Source: Gammaproteobacteria bacterium 45_16_T64 (GTDB lineage Bacteria > Pseudomonadota > Gammaproteobacteria > Pseudomonadales > Ketobacteraceae). Taken from it: 64,000 nucleotides of DNA. The translations under genes were made by a program, and so were the position numbers. The notes under the pieces were generated by a model. The model ran no database searches, was not told the origin of the DNA, and worked only from the letters and a program-made list of their open reading frames with translations. Where the stretch lies: positions 62,001-126,000 of the forward strand of contig MABD01000011.1 in the NCBI GenBank assembly GCA_002162955.1, in the 5' to 3' direction. Shown here piece by piece: positions 24,801 through 32,090 of the stretch. Every line of letters starts with the position of its first letter. Positions within the stretch are counted from its first letter, which is position 1.

Positions 24801-27800
24801 TTCAGACCAAAGTTCGGGGCTATCGCATTGAACTCGGTGAAATTGAAAATGTATTGAATACGGTTACAACAGTTCGTGATGCGGTAGTGATCGTTAGAGA
24901 GGATATGCCTGGAGGCGCAGGGTTGACGGCTTATGTGGATATGCCGGGAATTGATACCGAGGCTCAACCTGATATTGTTCAGGGCTTGCGAGATCGATTA
25001 TTTAAGAATTTACCGGACTATATGGTTCCTGCGTCTATTTCATTGTTAGATGAATTACCGTTAAATCCGTCGGGCAAAGTGGATCGTAAGGCTCTTGCGG
25101 CATTACCGCTTGCGGACCTCGGTGGCGGTGTTGACATTGTTCCTCCACAGACGGAACTACAGGCGCAACTTGTTGATATTTGGCAGACCGTGTTGGGTAT
25201 TGATACCTTAGGTATTAAGCAAGATTTCTTCCAGTTAGGTGGACATTCGTTATTGGCAACCAAAGTCGTATCTCGGGTCGCCAAAATAACCGACGCAACA
25301 GTCTCGGTAAGAACGTTGTTTGAAGCGCCGACAATTGAATTATTTGCAGAGCAAATCACTCTGTTGGATGAAAAGAAATCCCAATTGCCCGCCATTGTTC
25401 GCATTGGATCCACAGAGGGTATTCCTTTGTCATTTGGTCAAAGCCGATTATGGTATTTCGATCAAATGAATCCAGGTTCTAGCGCAAATAACATGCCTTC
25501 CGCTATTCGAATAAAAGGGGCGTTTACTGTTGAGGTATTACAGCACGCGTTTGTGGAGCTGATACGTCGACATGAAACCTTACGCACGACCTTCTATTCA
25601 GATCAAGAGGGTAGACCTCTGCAACGGATATTGCCTGAGAGCGGCAATCAAATTCAAGTAATCTCTTATGTGGGTGATGATGATGCAGAGGCCAATGCAA
25701 TGGCTTTTGCAGCGGGTGATCGAGCAACCGGGTTTGATCTAGAAAACGGGCCATTATTACGGGGTACATTGATACAACTCAATGATGATGAGAATTCAAA
25801 AGAGTCGATTCTAACATTCTGTATGCATCATATCATCAGTGATGGCATGTCGTTGGCGGTTCTATTAAAAGAGCTCACAACACTCTATATGGCGCGATTG
25901 CACAATGTTCCATCGCCGTTACCACCGTTACCATTACAATATGCAGATTTTGCTCAATGGCAACAGACCTATCTTACGGATGATGCGTTAGAAGAGCAGA
26001 TTTCTTACTGGGAAGATCACCTGCGTGATGCACCAGCGCTGCTTGAGTTACCGACTGATCGCCCAAGACCAGCGGTACAAACAACCAATGGTAATATACG
26101 TAACTTACGTTTCTCCAAAGAGTTTGGAGAGCGATTGAATGAGTTCTCCCGTGAAAATGGTCTCACACCTTTTATGGTGATGTTGTTTTCCTGGAAAATG
26201 CTGCTATCTAAATATGCACAACAAGAGTCTATCTCTATTGGTGTACCCACGAGCGGTAGAACGCAGCAAGAGCTTGAGAATATTATAGGGTTCTTTATTA
26301 ACAGCGTGGTGCTAAATACAACATTGCCTGCGAATCTATCGATTGCTGATGGTCTTAAGCGGGTACGTGAAACCGTGTTGGGCGGCTTTACGAATGAAAA
26401 CGTACCGGTGGATATGGTATTTGAACGGCTCGATATAGATCGTAACCCCTCCTATACACCTCTGGTGCAGGTGGCGTTTCAACTCGTGACAAGCGATGGC
26501 TTTTCTCCTGAGCAAGAAGCGTTAGCCGCGCAGTTTGGTGACCTTTCTGTGGAGCCGCTCTCACTGGGTGGTGCATCTGCCAAGTTTGATATGACCATGA
26601 CGTTAACCCAATCAGCCGAAGGGTTATTTGGCGATTTGGAATTTAATACTGATTTATTTGATGAGTCGACTATTGATGCGGTGGTTGAGCATTACCAATA
26701 TCTTTCAGAATCCATTATGGCTGATCCACTTCAGCTTATGGGTAATACCGATCTGTGCAGTAAAAAAGATCTTATTCAAGCAGTAGGCTTGCCTCTGGAG
26801 GAGTATAACGACATTTGGCAGTTATCCGCGATGCAGTACGATATGCTGATGGATAACTTAATGAATCCAACGACATTGCAGAGCAGTCATGGTTGTGCTG
26901 TGCATCTTCATAGTGCTGTGGATAGTGATTTATGGCAGCGCTGTATTCAAGCCTTCTCGGACCAGTCAGGCATATTTCGGGCGAAATTTGTCGCAGCAAA
27001 ATCATCTCATCTTGATATGGGCTATTTTGCTATTCGCAATGAACATTCGGTAAATTATCAACTTATGGATCTGAGCGCTGGTGATTACTCCGACGCTGAT
27101 ATCAAGGCCATAACCGATAAGTTTGTGTATATCCCTTATGATGTGGTCAATGATGAATTGGTTCGTTTCCTTACCATAAAAATTGCAGATGATCATTACG
27201 TTGTGGTGGCGGCAGTTCATCACGCAATTCAAGATGGCGCAGCGCTTCATGTATTTTGGGAGTCGGTGACCGGCGCTTACCAGCAGCAGCTCGATAGTCC
27301 TGGTGCACCGTGGGATTTCCCCGTGGATAATTTCACTGATTTTGTCGCCGAAGATCGCCTGATAATGGATACACCAGAAGTCGTTGATTTTTGGCGTGGC
27401 AAGCTATCGACAGTAGAGCCTTTGGACTTCTCTGTGCCTACGCCAGTCCCAGAACCTGGTGCATATCGAAGTCAAGAATTCTGGCTTGAAGACGATCATT
27501 GGGCTCAGGTCAAAGCCTATTGCCGAAAGAAGCGAATAACACCTGCACTGTATTTCAAAGTGCTTTACGGTTTGGTGATAAATGCCTACTGCCGTCCTGA
27601 TGGGGATTTTTCTATCCAGGAAACGATGGCAGGTCGGACCAAAGATTACTACACAACTCAAGGGTGTTTTATTCAGGAAATTCCCTTCGTATTTAACAAA
27701 GCGGCTTTTGGTGCTTCGAGTAGTATCGTTGATTTATATAAAGACGTCAGGGCATTCCAAAAAGCTATTAAGAACTATCGATTGATATCCATCGGTGAGC

Positions 27801-30736
27801 AGATGGCTCTGTCCCCTCGGGGCCGTGTGAGCTTTATGTACAATTACTATCTGTTCCTCAAAGGAACAGAATTTCTCGGCGAAGAGATTTTTATAGAAGG
27901 CACCCCAAGTGATCCTTCAGGTAATGTGCAGGTTGTAGTGACCGAGGTTCGGGGCAATTTGCGGATTAACCTGTTGTATCACCCTCATGTCTTTGAGGAC
28001 TTTGGTCTAGTTGATCGCATGGTGAGTATTAGTCGGCAATTGGTGATTGACGGTGTTGAAGAACTTGGCCAATTGCAATACGTCACTGATGAGGCAGAAA
28101 TTGCCACGTTAATGGATAAATGGAACGATACCGAAGAGGCATTTGATCTTAGCAAGACGGTTCACACGCGCTTTGAAGAGCAGGTTTTGCAAACACCAGC
28201 GTTGATTGCGGTGGTTGATGATAACGCTGCGTATAGCTATGAGATACTTAACCAACGTGCGAATCAATTGGCTCGTTATCTTGTTGATGTAGGTATTAAT
28301 AGCGGTGACCTCGTTGGTTTATGTGCTGAGCGATCAGCCGATTTCCTTGTCGGTATCTTAGGTGTGATGAAGGCGGGTGGGGCTTATGTGCCCATGGATC
28401 CTAAGTATCCGCAGGAGCGTATTACGTACATGCGTGACAACTCGCAAGTGAGTGTATTGTTGAGTCAACAACACCTAGCCGAAAAGGTAGAAGGAAGTGA
28501 TGCGGCTAATGTTGTTTACCTCGATAGCGATTGGCCGAAGATATCAAATTTCGAAAACACCAATTTATTACTTGATATCCCTTCGACGAATCGGGCGTAT
28601 ATGATCTACACCTCCGGTTCTACCGGCCAACCAAAGGGCGCAATTGTTCGTCACAATGGTGCAGTAAACCATATTGAAGCTGAGCGTAAAGCGCTAGAGT
28701 TTGACAGAAGCTTTAGTTTTCTTCAGACGGCACCTTCCTCTTCTGATATTTCCGTATGGCAGTTCGTTGGTCCGGTAATTTGTGGCGGAAAATCTGTGGT
28801 GCTGGATGAAGTGACCAACGCTCAGAAGATGTTTGAACTGGTGAAAGAACACGATATAGACATTGTGGAGCTGGTTCCTGTGGCGTTGCAGTTGCTAATG
28901 GAATACATCAAACAATTACCCGAAAGCGAACGAGCCTTGCCAGCGTTGCGATGGATGATGGCGACGGGTGAAGCCGTATCAGTCGACTTGGTGAATTCAT
29001 GGTTGGCATTGTACCCTGCGATCCCCGTGGTGAACGCTTACGGTCCGACAGAAGCAGCGGATGATGTTATTCAGTGTGCAATTGACAAGCCTTTACCTGC
29101 TGGGCAGCGGTCTGTGCCTATTGGTAAGCCACTAGCAAATCTTCAAGTATTGATACTGGATGATCATCAGCGTTTGGTACCTGCGGGGATTCCTGGTGAG
29201 ATCTGTATTTCAGGTGTCGGTGTGGGTGAAGGTTATTGGAATAATCCAGAAAAAACCGATGAGGCTTTTGTCGACCATCCAATAGATGCTGACAAAGGTA
29301 AGATTTATCGTACCGGTGATTTAGGGCGCTGGTTGGCAGGTGGTTCGATTGAATATTTAGATCGAGTCGATAATCAGGTGAAAGTACGTGGTTTCAGAAT
29401 TGAGCTTGGCGAAGTGGAAGCGGCGGTGACGGCGCTGAATTCAGTCCGAGAGGCGGCGGTGATTGTTCGTGATGATATGCCTGGCGGAACAGCTTTGGCT
29501 GCTTACGTTGTACCGGCGATCGATGATTTTGATGTGTCTGCCACTCGGGCGCTATTACGTGCCGCGCTGCCGGATTACATGGTGCCAACAGCGTTGGTTG
29601 CGTTAGATACATTACCACTCACTCCTGCAGGTAAAGTTGATAGAAAGTCGTTGCCTAAACCGAAGGCGATGGTATTGGATAGTGGGGAATATGTAGCACC
29701 CCGAACTACACTCGAATCGACCTTGGTTGATATGTGGGAGTCATTACTGCCCGTAGAGCAGGTGGGAGTCACGGATAACTTCTTCGATATTGGCGGGCAC
29801 TCTCTCATTGGTGTGAGATTGATGGCGCGTATTGGCCAGGAGTTTTCTATCTCGTTACAGATAACCGAGCTATTAAACGCCCCTACGATTGAAAAGCTAG
29901 CGGTGGTGATTCAAGAAGAAAATGGTTCTACTGAGTGGACGCCACTCGTGACTTTGAAGCGTGTGACAGAAACAGACGTTGTCAAACCAGCGAGACCGTT
30001 GTTCTTTATTCACCCAGTAGGCGGTGATGTGCTGTGTTATACCGACATTGCCGCCACGTTGCCTGCGAATGTACCGGTTTATGGTTTGCAGTCGCGAGGT
30101 TTTGCATTAGGCATGGATGTCTATGGTTCTATCGATGAAATGGTGGAGGCTTATGCTGGCGCTATATTGAGCGCACAAACCGAAGGGCCTTATCAGATTG
30201 CTGCGCAATCTTTGGGCGGGGTGATTGCATTAAAGGTGGCGGAAGCACTCACTGCTAAGGGCCATAAGGTTGGTCCAATCTTTATGTTTGATACCTACAC
30301 TCCGGAAGTCATGATTAAAGACCAGCCTTCTAATGTAGAAATTATTGAAGCGGCTATTGGGCAACCATTACCCAAAAATGTGAAGCAACTGGTTTCTTCG
30401 GGCGATGATGCGTGGTTGGAGATGATGTATAAAACCGCAAGAGCGGCGAAAATTCTGCAAGAGGACTTCACATTTGAGCAGATACAGTCTGTATATAAAG
30501 TGGCCCTGACAAATCATGAATTGGTTTCGGCGATCGAATTAGGTAATATACACGGCGATGTTTATCACTTTGCCGCGAAAGACCTTAAGACTAATGAAAG
30601 CTCCCAAGACGGTTGGAAAGCCCTTGGTTATGCGTTTACTTATCAGCAATCAGTAGGTGAGCATGAATCTATGATTCGTGGCGATAACGCTGTGGTACTG
30701 GGTCAGAAGATCAAAGAAATTATTGCAAGGGCCTAA
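12842..30736 (+). CDS. Nonribosomal peptide synthetase NRPS-2, four modules plus thioesterase
   Basis: Continues and releases the peptide; 5,964 aa. Residues 1-55 are a TubC-type N-terminal docking domain. Module 1: C (HHIISDG 13466), C* (from 14458, HHLVMDG 14867), A (TSGSTG 16241), PCP (Ser 17408). Module 2: C (HHIVTDG 18005), A (19481), PCP (Ser 20675). Module 3: C (HHIISDG 21254), C* (from 22244, HHLVLDG 22655), A (24029), PCP (Ser 25247). Module 4: C (HHIISDG 25826), C* (from 26816, HHAIQDG 27218), A (28610), PCP (Ser 29801). A type I thioesterase follows from about 29960, with AAQSLGG (nucleophile Ser codon 30209), the first Gly of GxSxG being Ala. Signatures are DLKNLGMDIK, DLKNFGSDIK, DLKNLGMDIK and DIWEMTADDK. 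The last resembles Dab codes I recall from pyoverdine synthetases and fits the Dab aminotransferase next door. Modules 1 and 3 look like recent duplicates. The start is set by TAGGAA upstream of ATG. Confidence 0.97.
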   Translation: MNIVDFLSELRQLDIQISLNGDKLKIKAPQGALTKEIKIQLKDRKDEIIEFFSGAKKQDENRKIRRIENPEEIPLSFGQQRLWFFEQANPGTVANNMSSGIRLKGSLSVEIIQRVFNALSERHESLRTTFYTNEEGVPFQQVNSAEEFDLQQVSIEGSREQQEEKIEALLATETKQAFDIVKGPLVRATLVKVSTESDVQEHVLIIGMHHIISDGFSVGIFMREIAMLYLAFVRNMPSPLPPLEVQYPDFSIWQREFLQGEGLEKQLDYWEEKLTGAPLLSTFPSDLPRPPIQTSNGANQRVEFSGDFGERLSAFATQQELTPFIVLLAAWKMLLFRYSNQQDLCVGIPTSGRNQLSLEPLIGFFVNSMVIRSDIDGQASMQDALESVRHSVVNGLDNGDIPIEMAVERLTLSRNPAYTPLIQVAFQLMVEKGTNQAMDGASAHASDLTVEALKKDSVSAKFDMTLSLTHSDIGVQGALEYNTDLYTPETILRITEQFKQVAEYLLSGDLAMQVGSFSLLSEEQRVSFVLGDQADAYEKVLPLTAMQRDLYLSSLRNAATLENSLGYAVELHHKVNVDIWREELTRFSDSQSIMRADIKSCAAPFADAAYLCIKHSGEIELDIIDLSDVEVTDLQERIDGLVRRPYSFDDQRTSTVVYYHLIKLAEEHWVALLATHHLVMDGIGYAQQLSTVFDNYEKRMIDANCTDLKVNPDLFAEYIEYDREEADKKETVDYWREQLKTVEPVDYKVLKPVDQHFRKSFTLSTDHWDSVRQYCRKNKITPTLYFKTLYGLLISHYCRADSDFVLSEFGAGRPKGHAEAVGCYYILNPFICRQSIYQKGTLVADIFRDARAQQKDRRGKLQVSVLQQSQLMSHGRIGFMYNYVHFYGELTLLGKNEVIQQLIPDAESQVQLVIKVIGADLHLFLDYHGTQFEDQDFLQRMNDISQQIIGGIENLADLSFANDGENTLLQQWSAGEEKDIAERPIQRPFEEISEASPDRTAVISGSTRWTYRQLNATANQLANNLLDNGVSTGQAIAICVSPSPWWIAGVLAILKAGCRYIPVATDYPVARVKDIVEDANAAVVLVDEASARSFENVLGQQRLVVLNDALVNEYATDTPRIEIPGSSLLYTIYTSGSTGKPKGASVTHRNAENLLAWYTDEYHFGVDSQHLVMSSIGFDLTQKNIFAPLRTGGAIVLPEMEEFDPQIVDSVIQTNNITHMNCAPSALYGLVEADDVDLASFSTLQYVLLGGEAIHLGRLRSWIDRDDCQSKLVNMYGPTECTDIAASYTIDDIKAYADTLDASLVADTPIGVPNANVKLHVLDQHQAQVVPGCVGELCISGESVGAGYLNRDQLNEECFFDYQGQRTYKTGDLVRYNDTGELVYIGRKDFQVKLRGLRIELDEIRFALARLDGVRDSLALVDGERLLGFVVADVVDDNYRPLLNEYLPAYMIPSSITLLDEWPLTPNGKVDRKQLLTLASEHQLDYEAPETETEISLAGIWSEVLNVADVSCNANFFDLGGHSLLATKIASRASQVFEIHLTVRAMFESPTIKALAKQIDGMLDGGEKKEIIPVVSREKVQSGEQRVPLSFAQQRLWLLDKIDGGSTAYNVPLAMRIKGGLNVDTLNDTINALLVRHEGLRTVFREDDNGAYQWIVDADQYQLQLMALDDIDLSDGDAVDEAIRNVVAREILRPFDLETGPLIRASAVKITERDYLLIIVAHHIVTDGWSMNVLGQELATIYVTSSMGIASPLEAPQLHYLDYAQWQRHRLDDSAVAEHLSYWQQDLQDLPNLNLPTDFVRPSVQTYAGASVPFSLSRNTREKLEAIAHSNGGTLFNALMAAFGILLNRYTGQTDFAIGTPVAGRDHPDLEKLVGFFVNTLVIRLRLDGVERFDALVRSVNQSVVNGYEHQEIPFEQIVETISPSRDMSRAPLFQAMLVYQNMGVDQQQMNQNAAQAGDISLHPVEFDVESSKFDITMSLAEIDPAAKSDFGLSGVLQYNKDLFERSTIESIASHFVSLCERLVAAPDMALSDVSMLTEVEIDQQLVQWNDTTVAYDRGQSVQQLFIEQAQKTPEYVAVSCGDERQTYQDLDSASNLIATHLISLGVKPGDRVGICFDRSLHIMSSIIGVLKAGATYVPLDASYPAGRIQYIVEDAGIQRVLTRESIGANLPIAHCTTTNTDEVLAASRAAGERGDEPVNVEPDANRLLYLIYTSGSTGRPKGTGAYHYSEVNLLRWYGEEFSMGENDRVMLMSALGFDLTQKNLFAPLTLGASLVIPTVQEYDPALLVAEIEKQQVTWINCAPSAFYDLQEDESNWPRIATLRHVFLGGEPINLMRLDAWRRTASCQLINSYGPTECTDIAAFHVVSANDGLTSMLPIGRPNHNVRLYILGANDELLPIGAVGELCISGDSVGPGYLHSAELTDEVFVPHPFGKQGEKLYRTGDLARYRKNGDVEYLGRRDQQIKLRGYRIEVGEIQAVINEQPHIVDSVVATQKVGGAVEQLVAWLVVDGLDSLDESQRQVLQESCKTSVAQMLPSHMVPSVWMLVAKFPLTPNGKIDRKALPTPVLSQSIAIIAPRNEQEQTLANIWGSVLGASDVGINQNFFELGGHSLLATKVVARVVKQTNANITVRSLFEAPTIEQFAQAIASAGLQKNNQERIKRLNKVDDIPLSYGQMRLLQFDQMNPGSSANNMPIAVRVKGVFDVRVMQKAYKELLRRHESLRTTFYATDEGEFRQRVHAKQENVLQVISLAGQDDAEEKVLEFVANDRGTCFDLMNGPLVRGALLVLNAEESKEESVLTFCMHHIISDGVSMSVLLREMTTIYVAFAHKMPSPLPELALQYADYAEWQHSQLNEEVMSEQLDYWESHLANAPTLITLPTDRPRPSVRTTNGKSLSLTFAPDFNQRLTAFSREHGVTPFMVMLFSWQLLLSKYSQQQSVSVGVPMEGRPQSELENIIGFFINSMILNADLPPYLSLKDGLEQVRSSVLNGFANGDVPLDKVIERMNIKHSSSYTPIAQVAFQLMADAGFSTEEQSLATEFGDLSVEVVQTGGVSAKFDMLLSLHQTSSGLSGDLEFNTDLFDDSTVEELICCYVFLSESLVANPEQLVGTVSLSSHDVLMKTLALSESDYDDAWPLTAMQRDLYFSSVSKPQTLENSLGYGVELHHKLDVKIWREELTRFTNQQSILRSEIVNCSAPFADSVYLGIRKPGSINIDVIDLSRDDVDNKRLQKRIEDLVRHPYIFDNAGNSDLVTYHLIKVAEDHWVTVMAAHHLVLDGVGIVRQLDVVLENYQKRCADAQIDELTTDPDLFAEHVRHDRQNADSKATVEYWEKELATVEPLDYKVQSPINRRVSTHQTFSAEHLDQIRKFCRKKKITPTLYFKCLYGLLINQYCRAEGDFVFSELYAGRPKGHAEGVGCYYLLNPFVCKLDMYEPGAEVDSLFSGARADQKARRDKLQLSILQQSLLMPQGRLGFMYNYIHFYPELNVMGVDEEFIQFTPNVESHVQLIVKMIGQELHTYLDYHGADFEDRDFLVRLEHVSQQIVDGVDTISDISLVTPTEMEQLKQWSAGEKQVIGESPIQQLIEQQVKTSPEAIAVICGSESLNYQQLNEKANQVAHCLADQGVLPGQTVSVFVSRTPWWIVSVLGVMKAGCSYIPIAADYPEARVKDIVDDAASAAVLVDGTTKGCVPEGIDQQAVIVLSDDQLSSYSTHSLAINTAVDDLLYTIYTSGSTGKPKGASVTHKNAENLYGWYTKAYDFNQDGKTLIISSPGFDLTQKNIFAPLRTGGVVVLPGVESFDPKAIGKVIADNGVTHLNCAPSALYGLLENEDVDLADLSSLRYVLLGGESIQLERLESWAQREDCQSRLVNMYGPTECTDIAASYTVENLRDYFTGVAKGKLSKILPIGMPNANVTLHVLNQHLVPVVPGCIGELCISGDSVGAGYVNREELNKESFVTVDGERTYRTGDLVRYDDQGRLVYVDRKDFQTKVRGYRIELGEIENVLNTVTTVRDAVVIVREDMPGGAGLTAYVDMPGIDTEAQPDIVQGLRDRLFKNLPDYMVPASISLLDELPLNPSGKVDRKALAALPLADLGGGVDIVPPQTELQAQLVDIWQTVLGIDTLGIKQDFFQLGGHSLLATKVVSRVAKITDATVSVRTLFEAPTIELFAEQITLLDEKKSQLPAIVRIGSTEGIPLSFGQSRLWYFDQMNPGSSANNMPSAIRIKGAFTVEVLQHAFVELIRRHETLRTTFYSDQEGRPLQRILPESGNQIQVISYVGDDDAEANAMAFAAGDRATGFDLENGPLLRGTLIQLNDDENSKESILTFCMHHIISDGMSLAVLLKELTTLYMARLHNVPSPLPPLPLQYADFAQWQQTYLTDDALEEQISYWEDHLRDAPALLELPTDRPRPAVQTTNGNIRNLRFSKEFGERLNEFSRENGLTPFMVMLFSWKMLLSKYAQQESISIGVPTSGRTQQELENIIGFFINSVVLNTTLPANLSIADGLKRVRETVLGGFTNENVPVDMVFERLDIDRNPSYTPLVQVAFQLVTSDGFSPEQEALAAQFGDLSVEPLSLGGASAKFDMTMTLTQSAEGLFGDLEFNTDLFDESTIDAVVEHYQYLSESIMADPLQLMGNTDLCSKKDLIQAVGLPLEEYNDIWQLSAMQYDMLMDNLMNPTTLQSSHGCAVHLHSAVDSDLWQRCIQAFSDQSGIFRAKFVAAKSSHLDMGYFAIRNEHSVNYQLMDLSAGDYSDADIKAITDKFVYIPYDVVNDELVRFLTIKIADDHYVVVAAVHHAIQDGAALHVFWESVTGAYQQQLDSPGAPWDFPVDNFTDFVAEDRLIMDTPEVVDFWRGKLSTVEPLDFSVPTPVPEPGAYRSQEFWLEDDHWAQVKAYCRKKRITPALYFKVLYGLVINAYCRPDGDFSIQETMAGRTKDYYTTQGCFIQEIPFVFNKAAFGASSSIVDLYKDVRAFQKAIKNYRLISIGEQMALSPRGRVSFMYNYYLFLKGTEFLGEEIFIEGTPSDPSGNVQVVVTEVRGNLRINLLYHPHVFEDFGLVDRMVSISRQLVIDGVEELGQLQYVTDEAEIATLMDKWNDTEEAFDLSKTVHTRFEEQVLQTPALIAVVDDNAAYSYEILNQRANQLARYLVDVGINSGDLVGLCAERSADFLVGILGVMKAGGAYVPMDPKYPQERITYMRDNSQVSVLLSQQHLAEKVEGSDAANVVYLDSDWPKISNFENTNLLLDIPSTNRAYMIYTSGSTGQPKGAIVRHNGAVNHIEAERKALEFDRSFSFLQTAPSSSDISVWQFVGPVICGGKSVVLDEVTNAQKMFELVKEHDIDIVELVPVALQLLMEYIKQLPESERALPALRWMMATGEAVSVDLVNSWLALYPAIPVVNAYGPTEAADDVIQCAIDKPLPAGQRSVPIGKPLANLQVLILDDHQRLVPAGIPGEICISGVGVGEGYWNNPEKTDEAFVDHPIDADKGKIYRTGDLGRWLAGGSIEYLDRVDNQVKVRGFRIELGEVEAAVTALNSVREAAVIVRDDMPGGTALAAYVVPAIDDFDVSATRALLRAALPDYMVPTALVALDTLPLTPAGKVDRKSLPKPKAMVLDSGEYVAPRTTLESTLVDMWESLLPVEQVGVTDNFFDIGGHSLIGVRLMARIGQEFSISLQITELLNAPTIEKLAVVIQEENGSTEWTPLVTLKRVTETDVVKPARPLFFIHPVGGDVLCYTDIAATLPANVPVYGLQSRGFALGMDVYGSIDEMVEAYAGAILSAQTEGPYQIAAQSLGGVIALKVAEALTAKGHKVGPIFMFDTYTPEVMIKDQPSNVEIIEAAIGQPLPKNVKQLVSSGDDAWLEMMYKTARAAKILQEDFTFEQIQSVYKVALTNHELVSAIELGNIHGDVYHFAAKDLKTNESSQDGWKALGYAFTYQQSVGEHESMIRGDNAVVLGQKIKEIIARA

Positions 30737-30781
30737 TATAGGGCCCAATGAGTAGCTCGAAAATCATAGGAAAGCGTGTTA

Positions 30782-32041
30782 ATGAGTACCGAAGTATTTT
30801 CCCAATATGAGTCAGAAGTAAGGTCTTACTGTCGTTCTTTTCCGGTCGTTTTTAGTCGAGCCAAAGGCGCGGAGCTATGGACTGAAGGTGGAGGTCGCTA
30901 TATCGACTTTTTTGCGGGGGCCGGCGCGCTAAATTATGGACATAACCCCGATGCAATTAAGGCTAAATTGGTCGAGTATCTTCAATCCGATAATATTGTT
31001 CATGGATTGGACCTGTTTACGGGTGCCAAGCGAACTTTTCTAACGGCACTACATGAGAAAATCTTACAGCCACGTGGCTTAGATTATCGCACACAGTTCT
31101 GTGGCCCAACGGGCACTAACGCCGTTGAAGCAGCTATTAAGATTGCCAGAAAAGTCACTGGGCGAACGGGGATTTTCTCGTTTCAAGGCGGTTTCCATGG
31201 CATGACGCTGGGTGCGTTAGCCGCGACAGGCAATCAATATAACCGCGGAGGCGCTGGTGTGCCCTTGGGCAACGTGCATTTTATGCCGTACCCCCATGGT
31301 TTTATGGGGACTTTCGATAGTATTGAGTACATGGATACTATTCTAAGCGATCCAAGCTCCGGCTATGAAAAGCCAGCAGCCATGCTATTGGAAACAGTTC
31401 AAGCAGAAGGAGGGATTGTTGAGGCTCCTATTGAGTGGCTACAACGATTGCGTGAGCTGTGTGATAAGCACGATATGTTGATGATTGTTGATGATATTCA
31501 AGTAGGGTGCGGAAGAGCGGGTTATTTCTTCTCTTTTGAGCGTGCAGGAATTATTCCTGATATCGTCACATTGTCAAAATCTATCAGTGGATATGGCTTG
31601 CCGATGGCCATTGTGTTGATGAAGCCAGAATTAGATAAATGGATGCCCGGTGAGCATAACGGGACCTTCCGGGGTAATCAGTTGGCTTTCATTGGTGGTG
31701 CTGCTGCGATAGATCTGTGGGAGACCGAGAGCATTCAGCAGCAAGTGAAAGACAAAGCTGAGTATATTGAGAGCTTTCTAAAGAACGAAATCGCGACACT
31801 TGATACAAAAATAGAAATACGTGGCATTGGCATGATCTGGGGTATTGACCTGAGCAAACTTGATGAGCCAGATAAGGCTGATCAAGTGCTGGCTAAGTGC
31901 TTCGAGGCGGGTCTTGTGATTGAGAGTGCAGGTCGCAAAGGGCAGGTTGTTAAGTTGTTGCCACCGCTCACTATTCCTATGCCGCTACTGGAAGAAGGGT
32001 GTGGAATTCTCAAGGATGCTTTTCTAGCATCACTTAGTTAG
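30782..32041 (+). CDS. Diaminobutyrate-2-oxoglutarate aminotransferase (EctB/PvdH family)
   Basis: Class III PLP-dependent aminotransferase that makes L-2,4-diaminobutyrate from aspartate semialdehyde and glutamate, a cytosolic reaction supplying Dab for peptide or ectoine synthesis. The 419-aa length is normal for the family. Visible marks are FFAGAGALNYGHNP near the N-terminus, CGPTGTNAVEAA for cofactor phosphate binding, VDDIQVGCGR with the PLP aspartate, and the Schiff-base lysine in TLSKSISG. ATG 30782 was preferred over GTG 30776 because AGGAAAG at 30767 is then 8 bp away. It follows NRPS-2 by 45 bp and is probably in its operon. No ectA or ectC is beside it, so a role in Dab supply to the NRPS is the likelier reading. 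Confidence 0.9.
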   Translation: MSTEVFSQYESEVRSYCRSFPVVFSRAKGAELWTEGGGRYIDFFAGAGALNYGHNPDAIKAKLVEYLQSDNIVHGLDLFTGAKRTFLTALHEKILQPRGLDYRTQFCGPTGTNAVEAAIKIARKVTGRTGIFSFQGGFHGMTLGALAATGNQYNRGGAGVPLGNVHFMPYPHGFMGTFDSIEYMDTILSDPSSGYEKPAAMLLETVQAEGGIVEAPIEWLQRLRELCDKHDMLMIVDDIQVGCGRAGYFFSFERAGIIPDIVTLSKSISGYGLPMAIVLMKPELDKWMPGEHNGTFRGNQLAFIGGAAAIDLWETESIQQQVKDKAEYIESFLKNEIATLDTKIEIRGIGMIWGIDLSKLDEPDKADQVLAKCFEAGLVIESAGRKGQVVKLLPPLTIPMPLLEEGCGILKDAFLASLS

Positions 32042-32090
32042 ATCTTATAGGCCTACTTTATGGGGCGTTGACGTCGCGGTATCGTATATT

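Noticed and set aside
30728-30745. GGGCC/GGCCC hairpin at the NRPS-2 stop as a terminator
   Set aside because: Five-base stem, no T run, and the aminotransferase gene follows within 45 bp.
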